Of a stretch of 20,812 bases of DNA, positions 6,690 through 15,552 are shown piece by piece. The stretch comes from Acidimicrobiia bacterium (GTDB lineage Bacteria > Actinomycetota > Acidimicrobiia > IMCC26256 > JAENVU01). The notes under the pieces were generated by a model, which searched no databases, was not told the origin of the DNA, and saw nothing but the letters and a program-made list of their open reading frames with translations. Each line of letters opens with the position of its first letter. The stretch's first letter is position 1. The DNA lies in NCBI GenBank assembly GCA_016650415.1, contig JAENVU010000123.1, positions 1 to 20,812 of the forward strand, read 5' to 3'. Made by a program: the position numbers and the translations under genes.

Positions 6690-7976
6690 ATGGCGCGCCG
6701 GTCCCTCGGAGGGAACTTCGCTCGCCTGTGGACTGCGGGAACGATCTCGAACCTGGGCGACGGGGTCATCCTCGGGGCGCTGCCACTGCTCGCTCGGTCG
6801 TTGTCCCGTTCGCCGACGACGGTCGCCCTCGTGACCGCGGCCGGTTCCCTGCCCTGGTTGCTGTTCTCACTGATCAGCGGCGTCATCGCCGATCGCACCG
6901 ACCGGCGGCGCGCCATGGCCGTCGTCGACGCCTTCCGCTTCGCGGCGATGGGGCTGCTCGGATTCGCGCTGATCGCCGATCTGGAGTCGATCCCGCTCCT
7001 CGTCATCGTGAGCTTCTCGTTGGGCATCGGCGAAACCGTGTTCGACAACGCGTCGCAGGCGATCCTGCCGTCGGTGGTCACCGAGGATCAGCTCGAAACC
7101 GCCAACAGCCGACTCGAAGGGTCCCAGATCGTCGCCAACCAGTTCGTCGGACCGCCGCTCGGCGCCTGGCTGTTCACCGCCGCGATCGCCGCCCCGTTCC
7201 TCATCGACGCGGCCTCGTTCGCGGCCGCCGCCGCCCTGGCCCTCACCCTGCGCGGATCGTTCCGCCCGGAGCGAACGGCCGCTCCGACCCCGACGGTCCG
7301 ATCCGACATTCGGGAAGGTCTGCGCTGGCTCTTCGCCCACCGTCTCCTCCGCTCGCTCGCCATCGCGCTCGGGGTCATGAACCTCCTGGGCATGGCGGCC
7401 ATGACGATGTTGGTGCTCTATGCGAAGGACGTGCTCCACCTCACCAACGTGGAGTTCGGGCTCCTCCTCACGGCCGAGGCCGCCGGTGCGGTGCTCGGCG
7501 CGTCCGTCGCACCCCGCCTGGCCCGACGCGTCGGCAACGGCACCGCGATGACGCTGGCCATTGCACTCGCCGGCGCCTCCATGCTGGTGCCGGGGTTGTG
7601 GTCCCAGCCGACCGCGGTGGCCGCATCGCTGGCGCTCGGCGGGTTCGGAGGCCTGGTCTGGAACGTGCTGACGGTGTCGCTGCGCCAACAGCTCGTGCCC
7701 GACGAGTTGCTCGGCCGGGTCAACAGCGCCTACCGGCTCCTCGGCTGGGGGACGATGCCCGTGGGTGCCATCGCGGGCGGGCTCATCGCCGACGCGTACG
7801 GGCTGCGGGCGCCGTTCCTCGTCTCCGGCACCATGGCGCTGCTCTTGGCCGTCTGGGTGTCGAACCGGGCCACGAACCGGTCCATTGCCCGCGCCCGGCG
7901 CCGGGCGGCCGCCGCCGCGTCCGACCGGGCCGCTAGTGGGGCATCAGACGATCGGCGATCCGAGCCAAACTCGTGA
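6690..7976 (+). CDS. Major facilitator superfamily exporter (MFS_3 / EntS-like)
   Basis: A 428-residue integral membrane protein with about twelve hydrophobic segments and the MFS loop 2-3 motif GVIADRTDRRRAM (about 65-77). The halves are joined by a charged linker near residues 190-215 (SFRPERTAAPTPTVRSDIREGLRWLF). That linker, together with the DNASQAILPSVV and LEGSQIVANQFVGPPLGAWLF stretches, is typical of the MFS_3 family that includes the enterobactin exporter EntS and macrolide-efflux-type proteins. It presumably extrudes a small molecule; the substrate cannot be inferred. ATG 6690 is chosen because the frame upstream is pdtaS antisense and because of the leaderless promoter motif. Its 3' end overlaps the convergent bagB-like gene by 44 bases (7933-7976), where the C-terminus is a low-complexity Ala/Arg/Ser tail. 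Confidence 0.9.
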   Translation: MARRSLGGNFARLWTAGTISNLGDGVILGALPLLARSLSRSPTTVALVTAAGSLPWLLFSLISGVIADRTDRRRAMAVVDAFRFAAMGLLGFALIADLESIPLLVIVSFSLGIGETVFDNASQAILPSVVTEDQLETANSRLEGSQIVANQFVGPPLGAWLFTAAIAAPFLIDAASFAAAAALALTLRGSFRPERTAAPTPTVRSDIREGLRWLFAHRLLRSLAIALGVMNLLGMAAMTMLVLYAKDVLHLTNVEFGLLLTAEAAGAVLGASVAPRLARRVGNGTAMTLAIALAGASMLVPGLWSQPTAVAASLALGGFGGLVWNVLTVSLRQQLVPDELLGRVNSAYRLLGWGTMPVGAIAGGLIADAYGLRAPFLVSGTMALLLAVWVSNRATNRSIARARRRAAAAASDRAASGASDDRRSEPNS

Positions 7977-9144
7977 GGTCGGAGATCTCGTCGGCGAACG
8001 TCGGAACGTCGACCACGACGTCGGGCCGGTGGGCCAACTCATGACGCAGTTCCGCCTCCCGACGGGCCACCACCGCGTAGTTCTCGAACGAGGCACCGAT
8101 CGTCGTGAGTACCCGCGCGACGTTGTCGACGTCGGCGGCGAGGCCCAGTTCGGCCGCGGTTGCAGTGGCGTCACGCCGGAGGGCCTGGGCCGATCGCATC
8201 GCCTCGGGTGAGAACAATGCCTGCGGCAGCGTCTTGTTGAGCACCAGGGCACCGAGGTGGAACTCCCGACGCACCAACTCGTCGCAGAACCGCTCGCCTT
8301 CACGTAACGGGGCATCCTCCAGGGTCGTCACCACCGCGAAGCTGGTCCGCTTGTCGTGCAGCAGGGCTTCCACCGCGCGGGATCGGGCGACGAAGCCGTC
8401 GTACATCGACTGGAAGTTCAGGAAGAACTCGGCGATGTCCTGCAGGAACTGGCTGCCCAGCAACCGATCCGCGACTTGGTAGAACGGCCGACTCGCGATC
8501 GAGATCATCCGCGCGCCGCGTTTGCCGCCGACCCGATAGGGCGCGGTCAACCAGCGCAGGAGACGCCCACCGAAGAACTCGGCCATGCGGGCGGGCGCGT
8601 CGAGGAAGTCGAGCGCATTTCGCGTCGGCGGGGTGTCGACGAGGATGAGGTCGTAGCGGCCCGACTGGTGAATCTCGAACAGTCGTTCCATGGCGACGTA
8701 GTCGTGGCTCTGCACGAACCGACTGGTCAGATTGTCGTAGAGGCGGTTGTCGAGGATGCGGTACGCAGTGGCCTCGTCGGGTGCGTGACGCATGACGATC
8801 GCATCCCAGCTCTGCTTCGTGTCGAGCATCGCCGCCCACAACTCGCCGCGAGGCTCCAGACCGGCGCCGGTGAAGGCCGCTTCGGGAACTCGCCGTTCCA
8901 CGTTGCCGATGCTCTCCACACCGAGCGCATCGGCGAGGCGCTTCGCCGGGTCGACGGTGACCACCAGCACCTTGCCGCCGAGTCGGGATGCGGCCGCGAG
9001 CCCGGCCGCGGCCGCGACCGACGTCTTGCCGACGCCGCCCGAGCCGCAGAACACCATGATTTCCTTGGTCGCGAGCAACGGTTCCAGGCTCGGCGGGGCC
9101 GGGGTGTCGCTCCCGCCCGGCCGGGGATCCGACGTGGCCGTCAC
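7933..9144 (-). CDS. ArsA/Get3-like ATPase, second subunit (BagB/Rv3680-like)
   Basis: A 403-residue P-loop ATPase of the ArsA/Get3 (anion-transporting ATPase) family. The deviant Walker A is CGSGGVGKTS (about 33-42). It is followed by LVVTVDPAKRLADALG, the A-motif Asp strand typical of ArsA/Get3, and DLILVDTPPTRNALDFLDAP (switch II). It is a single-ATPase-domain protein, so it likely pairs with the product of the gene just upstream. In M. tuberculosis the pair Rv3679/Rv3680 was described as bacterial Get3-like BagA/BagB. The GTG start at 9144 overlaps the TGA of the preceding gene (9141-9144), giving tight coupling. The longer open frame to 9729 lies out of frame over that gene and is rejected. 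The substrate is unknown; an arsenite role is unlikely because no arsenic genes are nearby. Confidence 0.88.
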   Translation of the reverse strand: MTATSDPRPGGSDTPAPPSLEPLLATKEIMVFCGSGGVGKTSVAAAAGLAAASRLGGKVLVVTVDPAKRLADALGVESIGNVERRVPEAAFTGAGLEPRGELWAAMLDTKQSWDAIVMRHAPDEATAYRILDNRLYDNLTSRFVQSHDYVAMERLFEIHQSGRYDLILVDTPPTRNALDFLDAPARMAEFFGGRLLRWLTAPYRVGGKRGARMISIASRPFYQVADRLLGSQFLQDIAEFFLNFQSMYDGFVARSRAVEALLHDKRTSFAVVTTLEDAPLREGERFCDELVRREFHLGALVLNKTLPQALFSPEAMRSAQALRRDATATAAELGLAADVDNVARVLTTIGASFENYAVVARREAELRHELAHRPDVVVDVPTFADEISDLTSLARIADRLMPH

Positions 9145-10100
9145 AGTCCCAGCTCCGCCGTCAACGCGTCGGCCACGAGGGCCGTCTCCCGCCGGCCTTG
9201 CGATCGGGCGAACAGGTACGGCACGAACATCAGTGGAAGATCGACATCCTCGCGGAGTCGCTCGAGGTGGGGCACCCGGCTCCGCCGCATCGACACCGCG
9301 AGCCGCGCCGCTTCGAGGACCGCGCCGGCCCCCTCCCCCGCGCGTCGGGTCAGGCGATCGACGACGGGCGGTTCCGTCAACGCGTCGAAGATCAGCTCGT
9401 CGGCGTGGGTGAACAGTTCCGGCAGCACCCGGTTCACGATCACGGCACCGAGGGGCACGCGCAGCTCCCGTCGCGCCCGACCGACCAGATCGATCGTCTC
9501 CGCGACCGGCATTTCCTCCGGCGTGGTCACGACATTGAGCGCGGTGACGGCGGGATCCGACAGCAGGTCGCTCATCCATTCCGTCTGGTTCCGCACGGGA
9601 CCGACCGCCACCATGTCGCTGATCGCGTCCGGCGCGCCGAGTTGGGCAATCACATGGCCGGTGGCCGCGGCATCGACGACCACCAGGTCCCAACCGGCCC
9701 GGCCTTCGATCGACTCGCGGACCTCCCAACAGATTTTGCCGATCGTCAGGATTTCGCGCACGCCGGGCGCCGCGGTGGCGACGAAGTCGAGTGCACGCGC
9801 CAACGGACCGAGCCGGCCGAGGATCGGCACTTTGAGGTTGAGGCGCACGTACTCGGCCAGGCTCGCCTCGGTGTCCATGGCCATCAACGAGATGCCCGGC
9901 ATCACCTCGCGGGGCGCAAATGCGATCGGGGCGGTCTCGAACCGATCTGCGATCGTGCCCTTCGCGTCGACGTCGACGACGAGCACTCGCTTGCCCTGAT
10001 TGGCCGCGACGAGCGCGAGTGCCGCAGCGATAGTGCTCTTGCCGACGCCGCCCTTCCCCGTGACGATGAGGAGACGACGCCCGAGCAGATCGGAGAGCAT
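9141..10100 (-). CDS. ArsA/Get3-like ATPase, first subunit (BagA/Rv3679-like)
   Basis: A 319-residue ATPase with the deviant Walker A TGKGGVGKST (about 14-23). It also has LVVDVDAKGTIADRF and the switch region DLVVVDAAATGHVIAQLGAP, where ArsA/Get3 proteins have DTAPTGHTLRLL-like sequences. That switch, with VDAAATGH in place of D-APTGH, and the compact size match the Rv3679-like half of the actinobacterial two-gene Get3 system. It is encoded 19 bases after the DUF3107 gene and overlaps the next ATPase gene by four bases, so the three probably form one transcript. A heteromeric ATPase complex acting on membrane-protein or metabolic targets is inferred from the mycobacterial pair. Confidence 0.88.
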   Translation of the reverse strand: MLSDLLGRRLLIVTGKGGVGKSTIAAALALVAANQGKRVLVVDVDAKGTIADRFETAPIAFAPREVMPGISLMAMDTEASLAEYVRLNLKVPILGRLGPLARALDFVATAAPGVREILTIGKICWEVRESIEGRAGWDLVVVDAAATGHVIAQLGAPDAISDMVAVGPVRNQTEWMSDLLSDPAVTALNVVTTPEEMPVAETIDLVGRARRELRVPLGAVIVNRVLPELFTHADELIFDALTEPPVVDRLTRRAGEGAGAVLEAARLAVSMRRSRVPHLERLREDVDLPLMFVPYLFARSQGRRETALVADALTAELGL

Positions 10101-10119
10101 CGGTCAGGGCCGGATCGGC

Positions 10120-10347
10120 CTACCGGCCGAAGCCGACCACGTGGCTGGGGTCATCGGTGATCACTTCGACGTAGGCGACCTTGTCGGCGGGGACACCCAC
10201 CTTGCGTCCCTTCCCGTCTTCGAGCCACAAGAAGGTCGATCCGGCGGCGACAGCGGCCTCGATCGAGGCCACCAGCGAATCGGGGTCGGCCTCGGTCTCG
10301 AGCGTGAGCTCCTTCGGCGTGTGGATGACACCAATACGGATTTCCAT
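10120..10347 (-). CDS. DUF3107 small protein (TB9.4/Rv3208A-like)
   Basis: A 75-residue protein beginning MEIRIGVIHTPKELTLETE, with LWLEDGKGRKVGVPADKVAYVEV and ending VVGFGR. This matches the actinobacterial DUF3107 family (M. tuberculosis TB9.4), whose members start ME-KIG and end with AYVE and a final VGFG. The molecular function is unknown. The start has a good Shine-Dalgarno: GGAGG lies 10 bases upstream (10358-10362). A TACGAT (10400-10405, minus strand) could be a -10 in the 67-base gap after the peptidase, so it may begin a transcript running into the two Get3-like genes. Linkage of DUF3107 to bagAB may be a functional hint. Confidence 0.9.
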   Translation of the reverse strand: MEIRIGVIHTPKELTLETEADPDSLVASIEAAVAAGSTFLWLEDGKGRKVGVPADKVAYVEVITDDPSHVVGFGR

Positions 10348-10414
10348 GCCTGAACGGCCTCCGGGCTGAGCGGTTGATCCAAGAATGACGCAGCCCGTGA
10401 TCGTAGGCGAGGCC

Positions 10415-13400
10415 CTACCGGGATCCGGTGTTGGCCGCGTTCTGACCGAAGCGAGGCCATTGCCGAAGGCGGGTGCTCGGGGTGGGCGTGTGCCACACCA
10501 GGAGCACACCGTCGCGCCGCACGACTGCGAGCTCGGCGGTCCCGTCACCGTCCCAGTCACCGAGCCCGGGAGTCCCGACGAGCCAGCCGCCGGTGAGCTT
10601 CGGCCATCCGGGCGGGATCGTCCCGTCCGGGCTGACCGCGCTGAGGGTGTACACGCCGTTGCCGGCGACCACATCCGGCCGCTTGTCACCGTTGACATCG
10701 GCGATGGCCGGCGTGACGAAGAACGCGAGGTCGGGAGTCTCACGGGGAAAGGCCGCCCGCATCGTGCCGTCGACCGGATCCCAGGCGGCGAGCTGGTCAT
10801 CGGACGGGAGCTGGAGTTCGGGGGTGGCGGTATCGAGCAGACGCGACAATCCGGACGTCGGCGCGGCCACATCGAGGTGGTCACGGGCACCGAGCTTGCC
10901 GACCGAGGGTCCTCCGAAGGCGGCCAGCATCACGCCGATGTCGTCGGAGTTCCTCCGGGCCCCGGTGCCGGTCGGATCGTTCGCGAACAGACCCCCGAAC
11001 CAGTGCAACGGCACGTCCTTGCCGTCGACCTGCCCGAGTGCGGACCGCCCGTCGACCCCGAAGACGTAGATCGGTCCGACCGCCGCCGCGAACACGATTT
11101 CCTTGCCCGGATGACCGGGGACGAGTTCACCGACGGCCGCCTGGGCCGACACCCCGTTCCCGATGAGCGGCAGCACCTCGCGCTGGAACAGCCCGACCTT
11201 CACGGGCCAGCCCGGCAGATAGGCCTGCGCATCGGGATGAGCCCGATTCGGGTTCGGGTTCGTCGCGTTGCGACCGTCGGGTGAGATCACGTACTCCCGC
11301 GAGTTCCCGGAGGTCCCGGGCAGACCCGCGAACTCCGGCGCGTTGAACGCCTCGTCGTACTCCTCTTGCGCGCCGACGATGATCTCGGGCCGACCATCAC
11401 CCGTCAGATCCGCGAGGGCCGGGGTCGAGACGAGTTCACCGCCATCACCGACGCCGGAATCCGGAGTGAACGTGACCTTGTGCACCAGACCGTTGACGGC
11501 CTGGACCTTGGCCGGGTCGACCACCAGCACCGGGAATCCCGCGACCGGCGTGCCGTCGCCGTGCCACGCATAGACGTGACGGTCGAGCGCCGCGCCGACC
11601 AGTTCCGGGTGCCCGTCACCATCGAGATCGCCGGCCGCGAGTGAGTTGGCAAATCCCCGCTGGGTCCGGTTGGTGGAGTCCTGCGCGATCGGATTGTCGA
11701 GCGAGAACCCGTACAGCGTCTGGGTGTGTTCGAAGCCGGGCAGCGGGTTGCCGAATCGATCCCACGCGGAGATGCGCCCTTCGAGATCACCGACCGCGAG
11801 GTCGGGTGAGCCGTCACCGTCGAGGTCGGCGATGACCGGAGCACCGACCATGATCGCTCCACGCGCCGGCGCGATTCCGTCCTCGAGTGCGGTTCGGCCG
11901 GTCACCCAATAGGGCGCGACACCGGTCCGGACCGGGAACCCGGGCAACTCCGACTGGTCGCTGCGGTAGGCGTGGACGGTGCCGTCGTCGGTCGCGAGGA
12001 TCATCTCCTGGCCGCCGCCCGGTTCGAGGTCGTAGAACACCGGGCTCGACGTGCCCGCGCCCCGGATACGGCGAGGCATCCCGGCCATGAGGTCGGGATC
12101 GTCGTGCACGAAGACCTGCTTCTGGGACTCCCCGATCAACCCGGCGGTCGGGCCGCCGATCGCGGTGGTCACGACCCGGATCCGAACGCTGAACTTCTCT
12201 TCTTCGGTGCGACCCGTCGTTGCGTTCGCCGGCGGTCCGGTCGCGCCTGCGAGTTCGGCCGCGACCGTGGCGAGGTCGAGCCGAGCGAGCGTGCCGTCCT
12301 TGGGTCGGGTCCGGTGACGCTTCCCGCCGACGACATGCCAGGTGTCGGTCCCCGGGTATGCGGGGGGCTGCATTCCGACCGCCCACTCGACGCGGTAGGC
12401 AAACGCGCGGGCTTTCGGTGCGCCGACATGGCCGGTGATGCGGAGCGTGCCCGTCGTCGGCAGCACGTCGAACCATTGCGGGCCGGTGAGGTCGGCCTCG
12501 GGCGGAATCCGATCGTCGCGGACCGCCTTGAGCAGTTCGTAGGCGTTGAGGCGGCCGTACCCGTTGGTCCCGTCCCACCCGGCGGTGGTCGGGTACCGCA
12601 CGGTGGAGCCGGACAGAAAATCGTTGGCCGGATCGACCGCGTTCGGCGTCGAGAAGTCGACGTCGTCGGCCGCGGTCCGGACCAGTTGGAGGATCTCGTT
12701 GGTCGAGAGGTGTAGCCCTCGATCGCGGGCCTCGCTGACGACGAGTCCCGCGACCCCACTCATGATGCCGGTCGCCTCCGACGAGCACGACGACGACGGG
12801 ACCGAAAGAAAGGTGCGCCCACCGAAGTTGGTGCAGCCGTTCAACGCGAGATAGCTCCGGGGCGACCCGGTGTCGCGAACCGAGTTCACGGTGAGGGTGT
12901 GTTCGAGCGAGCCGGGAAGGTTGGGGTGCTTGGACGCTTCATCCGCCATCGAGGCGATGACCGGGACGCCCCGACGATACGCGGCGTCGATCGCCTGCTG
13001 AGCCTGCCGGGGATTGTTCAAGCCACCGAGCGCCTCCTGGATGACCGCCGCGCCCGAGTCGAGCCCGAAGAGCACCCCGGCGGCGAAGCGGCCGCCGTCG
13101 GCGATGAACGAGTCGCCGACCCGCACCGGGATGAACGTGCAGTTCGGACACGTCCCGACATCGCCCGATCCGTTCGCGGCCGCCGTCGAGTCCTCGGCCT
13201 CGCCGGTACCGTGGCCGTAGTCGACCGTGTCGAGTGGGTTGTTGTCGCCGTAGAGGAAGTCCCAACCGGAGATGTCGTCGACGTAGCCGTTGTGGTCGTC
13301 GTCGACGCCGTTCGACACCGCGGGATCGAGGATCAGGTCCTCGGGATCCGCGAGCCCGTTGCCATTGCGATCGGGAATCGCACCGAAGTCGGCGATCGAG

Positions 13401-13861
13401 AACCGTCCGTCGCTGTTGCAGTCACCGCTCGGCACCGCACACGGCGGGTGCAGCTCACCCCGGTTCAGATACGCGCGGTTGGCGAGGTCGGCCATTGCAC
13501 CCGCATCGCGCCATTTGATGCCGGAGTCCAACACCGCGATGCGCACGTCCGGTCGCCCCTGTTGGACCCCCCACGCGAGATCGACCGCCGAGCCCTTCTG
13601 ACCGCACAGGTGATGCGGCGAGGTTGCGAGTGCGGGATCGCGCAGGCTGGTGCGCTTGTAGTTGTTCCGGTCGAACTCGGCGGGAAGGTTCGTGGGTTCG
13701 TCGGCCACGCCGTAGCGCCAGTTGGTGCAATCGAGTGGAGCGCGGGCGGCCGCACTGTTCGGCTCCCGCACCGGCGTCGCACCGCTCGTCACGCCACTCG
13801 TCGCGACCGGGACCACCGTCGCGATCACACCTGCAGCCAGTACCCATCTGAGCTTCCTCAC
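10415..13861 (-). CDS. Secreted subtilisin-like (S8) protein with C-terminal FG-GAP/VCBS-type repeats
   Basis: An 1148-residue exported protein. The GTG at 13861 is preferred to the one at 13888 because GAGGGGGG (13865-13872) precedes it and it gives a clean signal peptide (basic RKLR, hydrophobic core, cleavage near residue 30). The S8 fold has Asp112 (IAVLDSGIKW), His217 (DYGHGTGEAED) and Ser361 (SSSCSSEATGIMSGVAGLV). The surroundings are unusual: HGTG instead of HGTH, CSSEATG instead of GTSMA-P, and VIASMADEAS where GN holds the oxyanion Asn. Acidic Ca-binding-like insertions (GDCNSDGRF, DRNGNGLADPEDL, DDDHNGYVDD) lie between the Asp and His. From about residue 670 come FG-GAP-like repeats: ADLDGDGSPDLAVGD, GDLDGDGHPELVGA, ADLTGDGRPEIIVGA, ADVNGDKRPDVVAGN and GDWDGDGTAELAVV. 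I infer a cell-surface or secreted protease or adhesin. Confidence 0.88.
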   Translation of the reverse strand: MRKLRWVLAAGVIATVVPVATSGVTSGATPVREPNSAAARAPLDCTNWRYGVADEPTNLPAEFDRNNYKRTSLRDPALATSPHHLCGQKGSAVDLAWGVQQGRPDVRIAVLDSGIKWRDAGAMADLANRAYLNRGELHPPCAVPSGDCNSDGRFSIADFGAIPDRNGNGLADPEDLILDPAVSNGVDDDHNGYVDDISGWDFLYGDNNPLDTVDYGHGTGEAEDSTAAANGSGDVGTCPNCTFIPVRVGDSFIADGGRFAAGVLFGLDSGAAVIQEALGGLNNPRQAQQAIDAAYRRGVPVIASMADEASKHPNLPGSLEHTLTVNSVRDTGSPRSYLALNGCTNFGGRTFLSVPSSSCSSEATGIMSGVAGLVVSEARDRGLHLSTNEILQLVRTAADDVDFSTPNAVDPANDFLSGSTVRYPTTAGWDGTNGYGRLNAYELLKAVRDDRIPPEADLTGPQWFDVLPTTGTLRITGHVGAPKARAFAYRVEWAVGMQPPAYPGTDTWHVVGGKRHRTRPKDGTLARLDLATVAAELAGATGPPANATTGRTEEEKFSVRIRVVTTAIGGPTAGLIGESQKQVFVHDDPDLMAGMPRRIRGAGTSSPVFYDLEPGGGQEMILATDDGTVHAYRSDQSELPGFPVRTGVAPYWVTGRTALEDGIAPARGAIMVGAPVIADLDGDGSPDLAVGDLEGRISAWDRFGNPLPGFEHTQTLYGFSLDNPIAQDSTNRTQRGFANSLAAGDLDGDGHPELVGAALDRHVYAWHGDGTPVAGFPVLVVDPAKVQAVNGLVHKVTFTPDSGVGDGGELVSTPALADLTGDGRPEIIVGAQEEYDEAFNAPEFAGLPGTSGNSREYVISPDGRNATNPNPNRAHPDAQAYLPGWPVKVGLFQREVLPLIGNGVSAQAAVGELVPGHPGKEIVFAAAVGPIYVFGVDGRSALGQVDGKDVPLHWFGGLFANDPTGTGARRNSDDIGVMLAAFGGPSVGKLGARDHLDVAAPTSGLSRLLDTATPELQLPSDDQLAAWDPVDGTMRAAFPRETPDLAFFVTPAIADVNGDKRPDVVAGNGVYTLSAVSPDGTIPPGWPKLTGGWLVGTPGLGDWDGDGTAELAVVRRDGVLLVWHTPTPSTRLRQWPRFGQNAANTGSR

Positions 13862-13902
13862 CGGCCCCCCTCGAACTGCGCGAATCACCCAACCCTAGCG
13901 AC

Positions 13903-13926
13903 CACCCATCGAACGTGCGATGGGTG
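13903..13926 (-). terminator. Hairpin terminator downstream of mrp
   Basis: CACCCATCG and CGATGGGTG form a perfect 9-bp stem with a 6-base loop, beginning two bases after the mrp stop codon. There is no T-run. The peptidase gene begins about 40 bases farther along on the same strand, with a TAGGGT that may be its own -10, so a stop here makes sense. Confidence 0.55.
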
Positions 13927-13928
13927 AG

Positions 13929-14798
<870 letters not shown>

Positions 14799-14803
14799 TT
14801 CCA

Positions 14804-14815
14804 CTACGGACGTAG
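14804..14815. promoter_or_regulatory. Candidate operator between mrp and the SufR-like regulator
   Basis: CTACG-GA-CGTAG is an inverted repeat with 5-bp arms, ending two bases before the shared -10 region. It is well placed for the adjacent regulator to control both directions, but the arms are short. Confidence 0.3.
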
Positions 14816-14816
14816 G

Positions 14817-14823
14817 TAGAATA
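14817..14823. promoter_or_regulatory. Two-way -10 element shared by mrp and the SufR-like gene
   Basis: The seven bases TAGAATA contain TAGAAT on the plus strand, seven bases before the regulator ATG at 14830 (leaderless). On the minus strand they contain TATTCT, which would give an mrp transcript with a leader of about 12 bases. One melted region could therefore start both genes. Confidence 0.5.
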
Positions 14824-14829
14824 CCGACC

Positions 14830-15552
14830 ATGTCCGGCTCACCCCTGCTCGACGCCGATGAGTTCAGTGCGGCCGTCACCGCGGTCACCAATGCCTTCGG
14901 CGATCCGACCCGCCGCGACATCTATCTGCTGATCCGGAACTCCGAGACCGGCATCACCGCGGGCGAGGTCGCCGAACAGTTCGACCTCCATCCCAATGTC
15001 GCCCGCCACCACCTCGAGAAGTTGACCGCCGGCGGTTATCTGGTGGTCGGCGTCGGTCGCGTCGACGGCGAGGCCCGCGCCGCGGGCCGCCCGTCCAAGC
15101 AGTACCGGGTCTCCGAACTCGATCACGCGTTGAACTTCCCGCCCCGCCGCGACGACCTGCTCGGCACGCTCCTCGCTCGCGCCCTCCAGATGCTGCCGGC
15201 CGACCAAGCCGAAGAACTCGCCGAGGAAGTCGGGTACGACTACGGCCGGAACCTTGCGTCGCGCATCGCGCCCACCGAAGGCCACCGCACGGTCAAGGCC
15301 GCGCTCGCCACCGTCGCCGACGCACTCACGGCCCACGGCTTCGCGGCCCACACCGAGTCGAAGGGCACCGCGCTGACGATCGTCAACGAGCACTGCCCGT
15401 TCGGCGAAGCCGCGACTCGGTTCCCGCACGTGGTGTGCGCAGTCGACCGCGGCATGATCCGCGGGTTGATGTCGGGCCTCTACGGCGAGACCCAACCGCA
15501 CTTCGAACTCACCCGGCCCGGTGGCGACGATCACTGTGTCGTCCACGTCTGA
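14830..15552 (+). CDS. SufR-like winged-helix transcriptional regulator with C-terminal cysteines
   Basis: A 240-residue regulator. The N-terminal ArsR/DeoR-like winged helix spans about 15-95: FGDPTRRDIYLLI, then GEVAEQFDLHPNVARHHLEKLTAGGYL, then the wing GRPSKQYRVS. The C-terminal half ends with three cysteines, Cys189 (NEHCPFG), Cys203 (PHVVCAVD) and Cys236 (DDHCVVHV), in a C-X13-C-X32-C layout. This resembles the three conserved C-terminal Fe-S ligands of SufR, the repressor of suf operons. The context (desulfurase homologue, Mrp, Nfu) supports an Fe-S-sensing role. The usual sufBDC genes do not follow, so it may be a SufR paralogue with a local target. The ATG at 14830 has TAGAAT seven bases upstream (leaderless). 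It overlaps the next gene by up to 32 bases. Confidence 0.82.
   Translation: MSGSPLLDADEFSAAVTAVTNAFGDPTRRDIYLLIRNSETGITAGEVAEQFDLHPNVARHHLEKLTAGGYLVVGVGRVDGEARAAGRPSKQYRVSELDHALNFPPRRDDLLGTLLARALQMLPADQAEELAEEVGYDYGRNLASRIAPTEGHRTVKAALATVADALTAHGFAAHTESKGTALTIVNEHCPFGEAATRFPHVVCAVDRGMIRGLMSGLYGETQPHFELTRPGGDDHCVVHV

Noticed and set aside
9145..9729. N-terminal extension of the BagB-like protein
   Set aside because: It lies out of frame over the BagA-like gene, and the GTG at 9144 with a four-base overlap is the natural start.
8356..9999. 547-codon plus-strand open frame across both Get3-like genes
   Set aside because: It runs antisense to two recognisable ATPases and has low-complexity Arg/Ser/Ala content.
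10348..10414. A strong promoter for DUF3107 in the short gap
   Set aside because: TACGAT could be a -10, but nothing like a -35 lies 16-18 bases upstream, so I mention it only within the gene entry.
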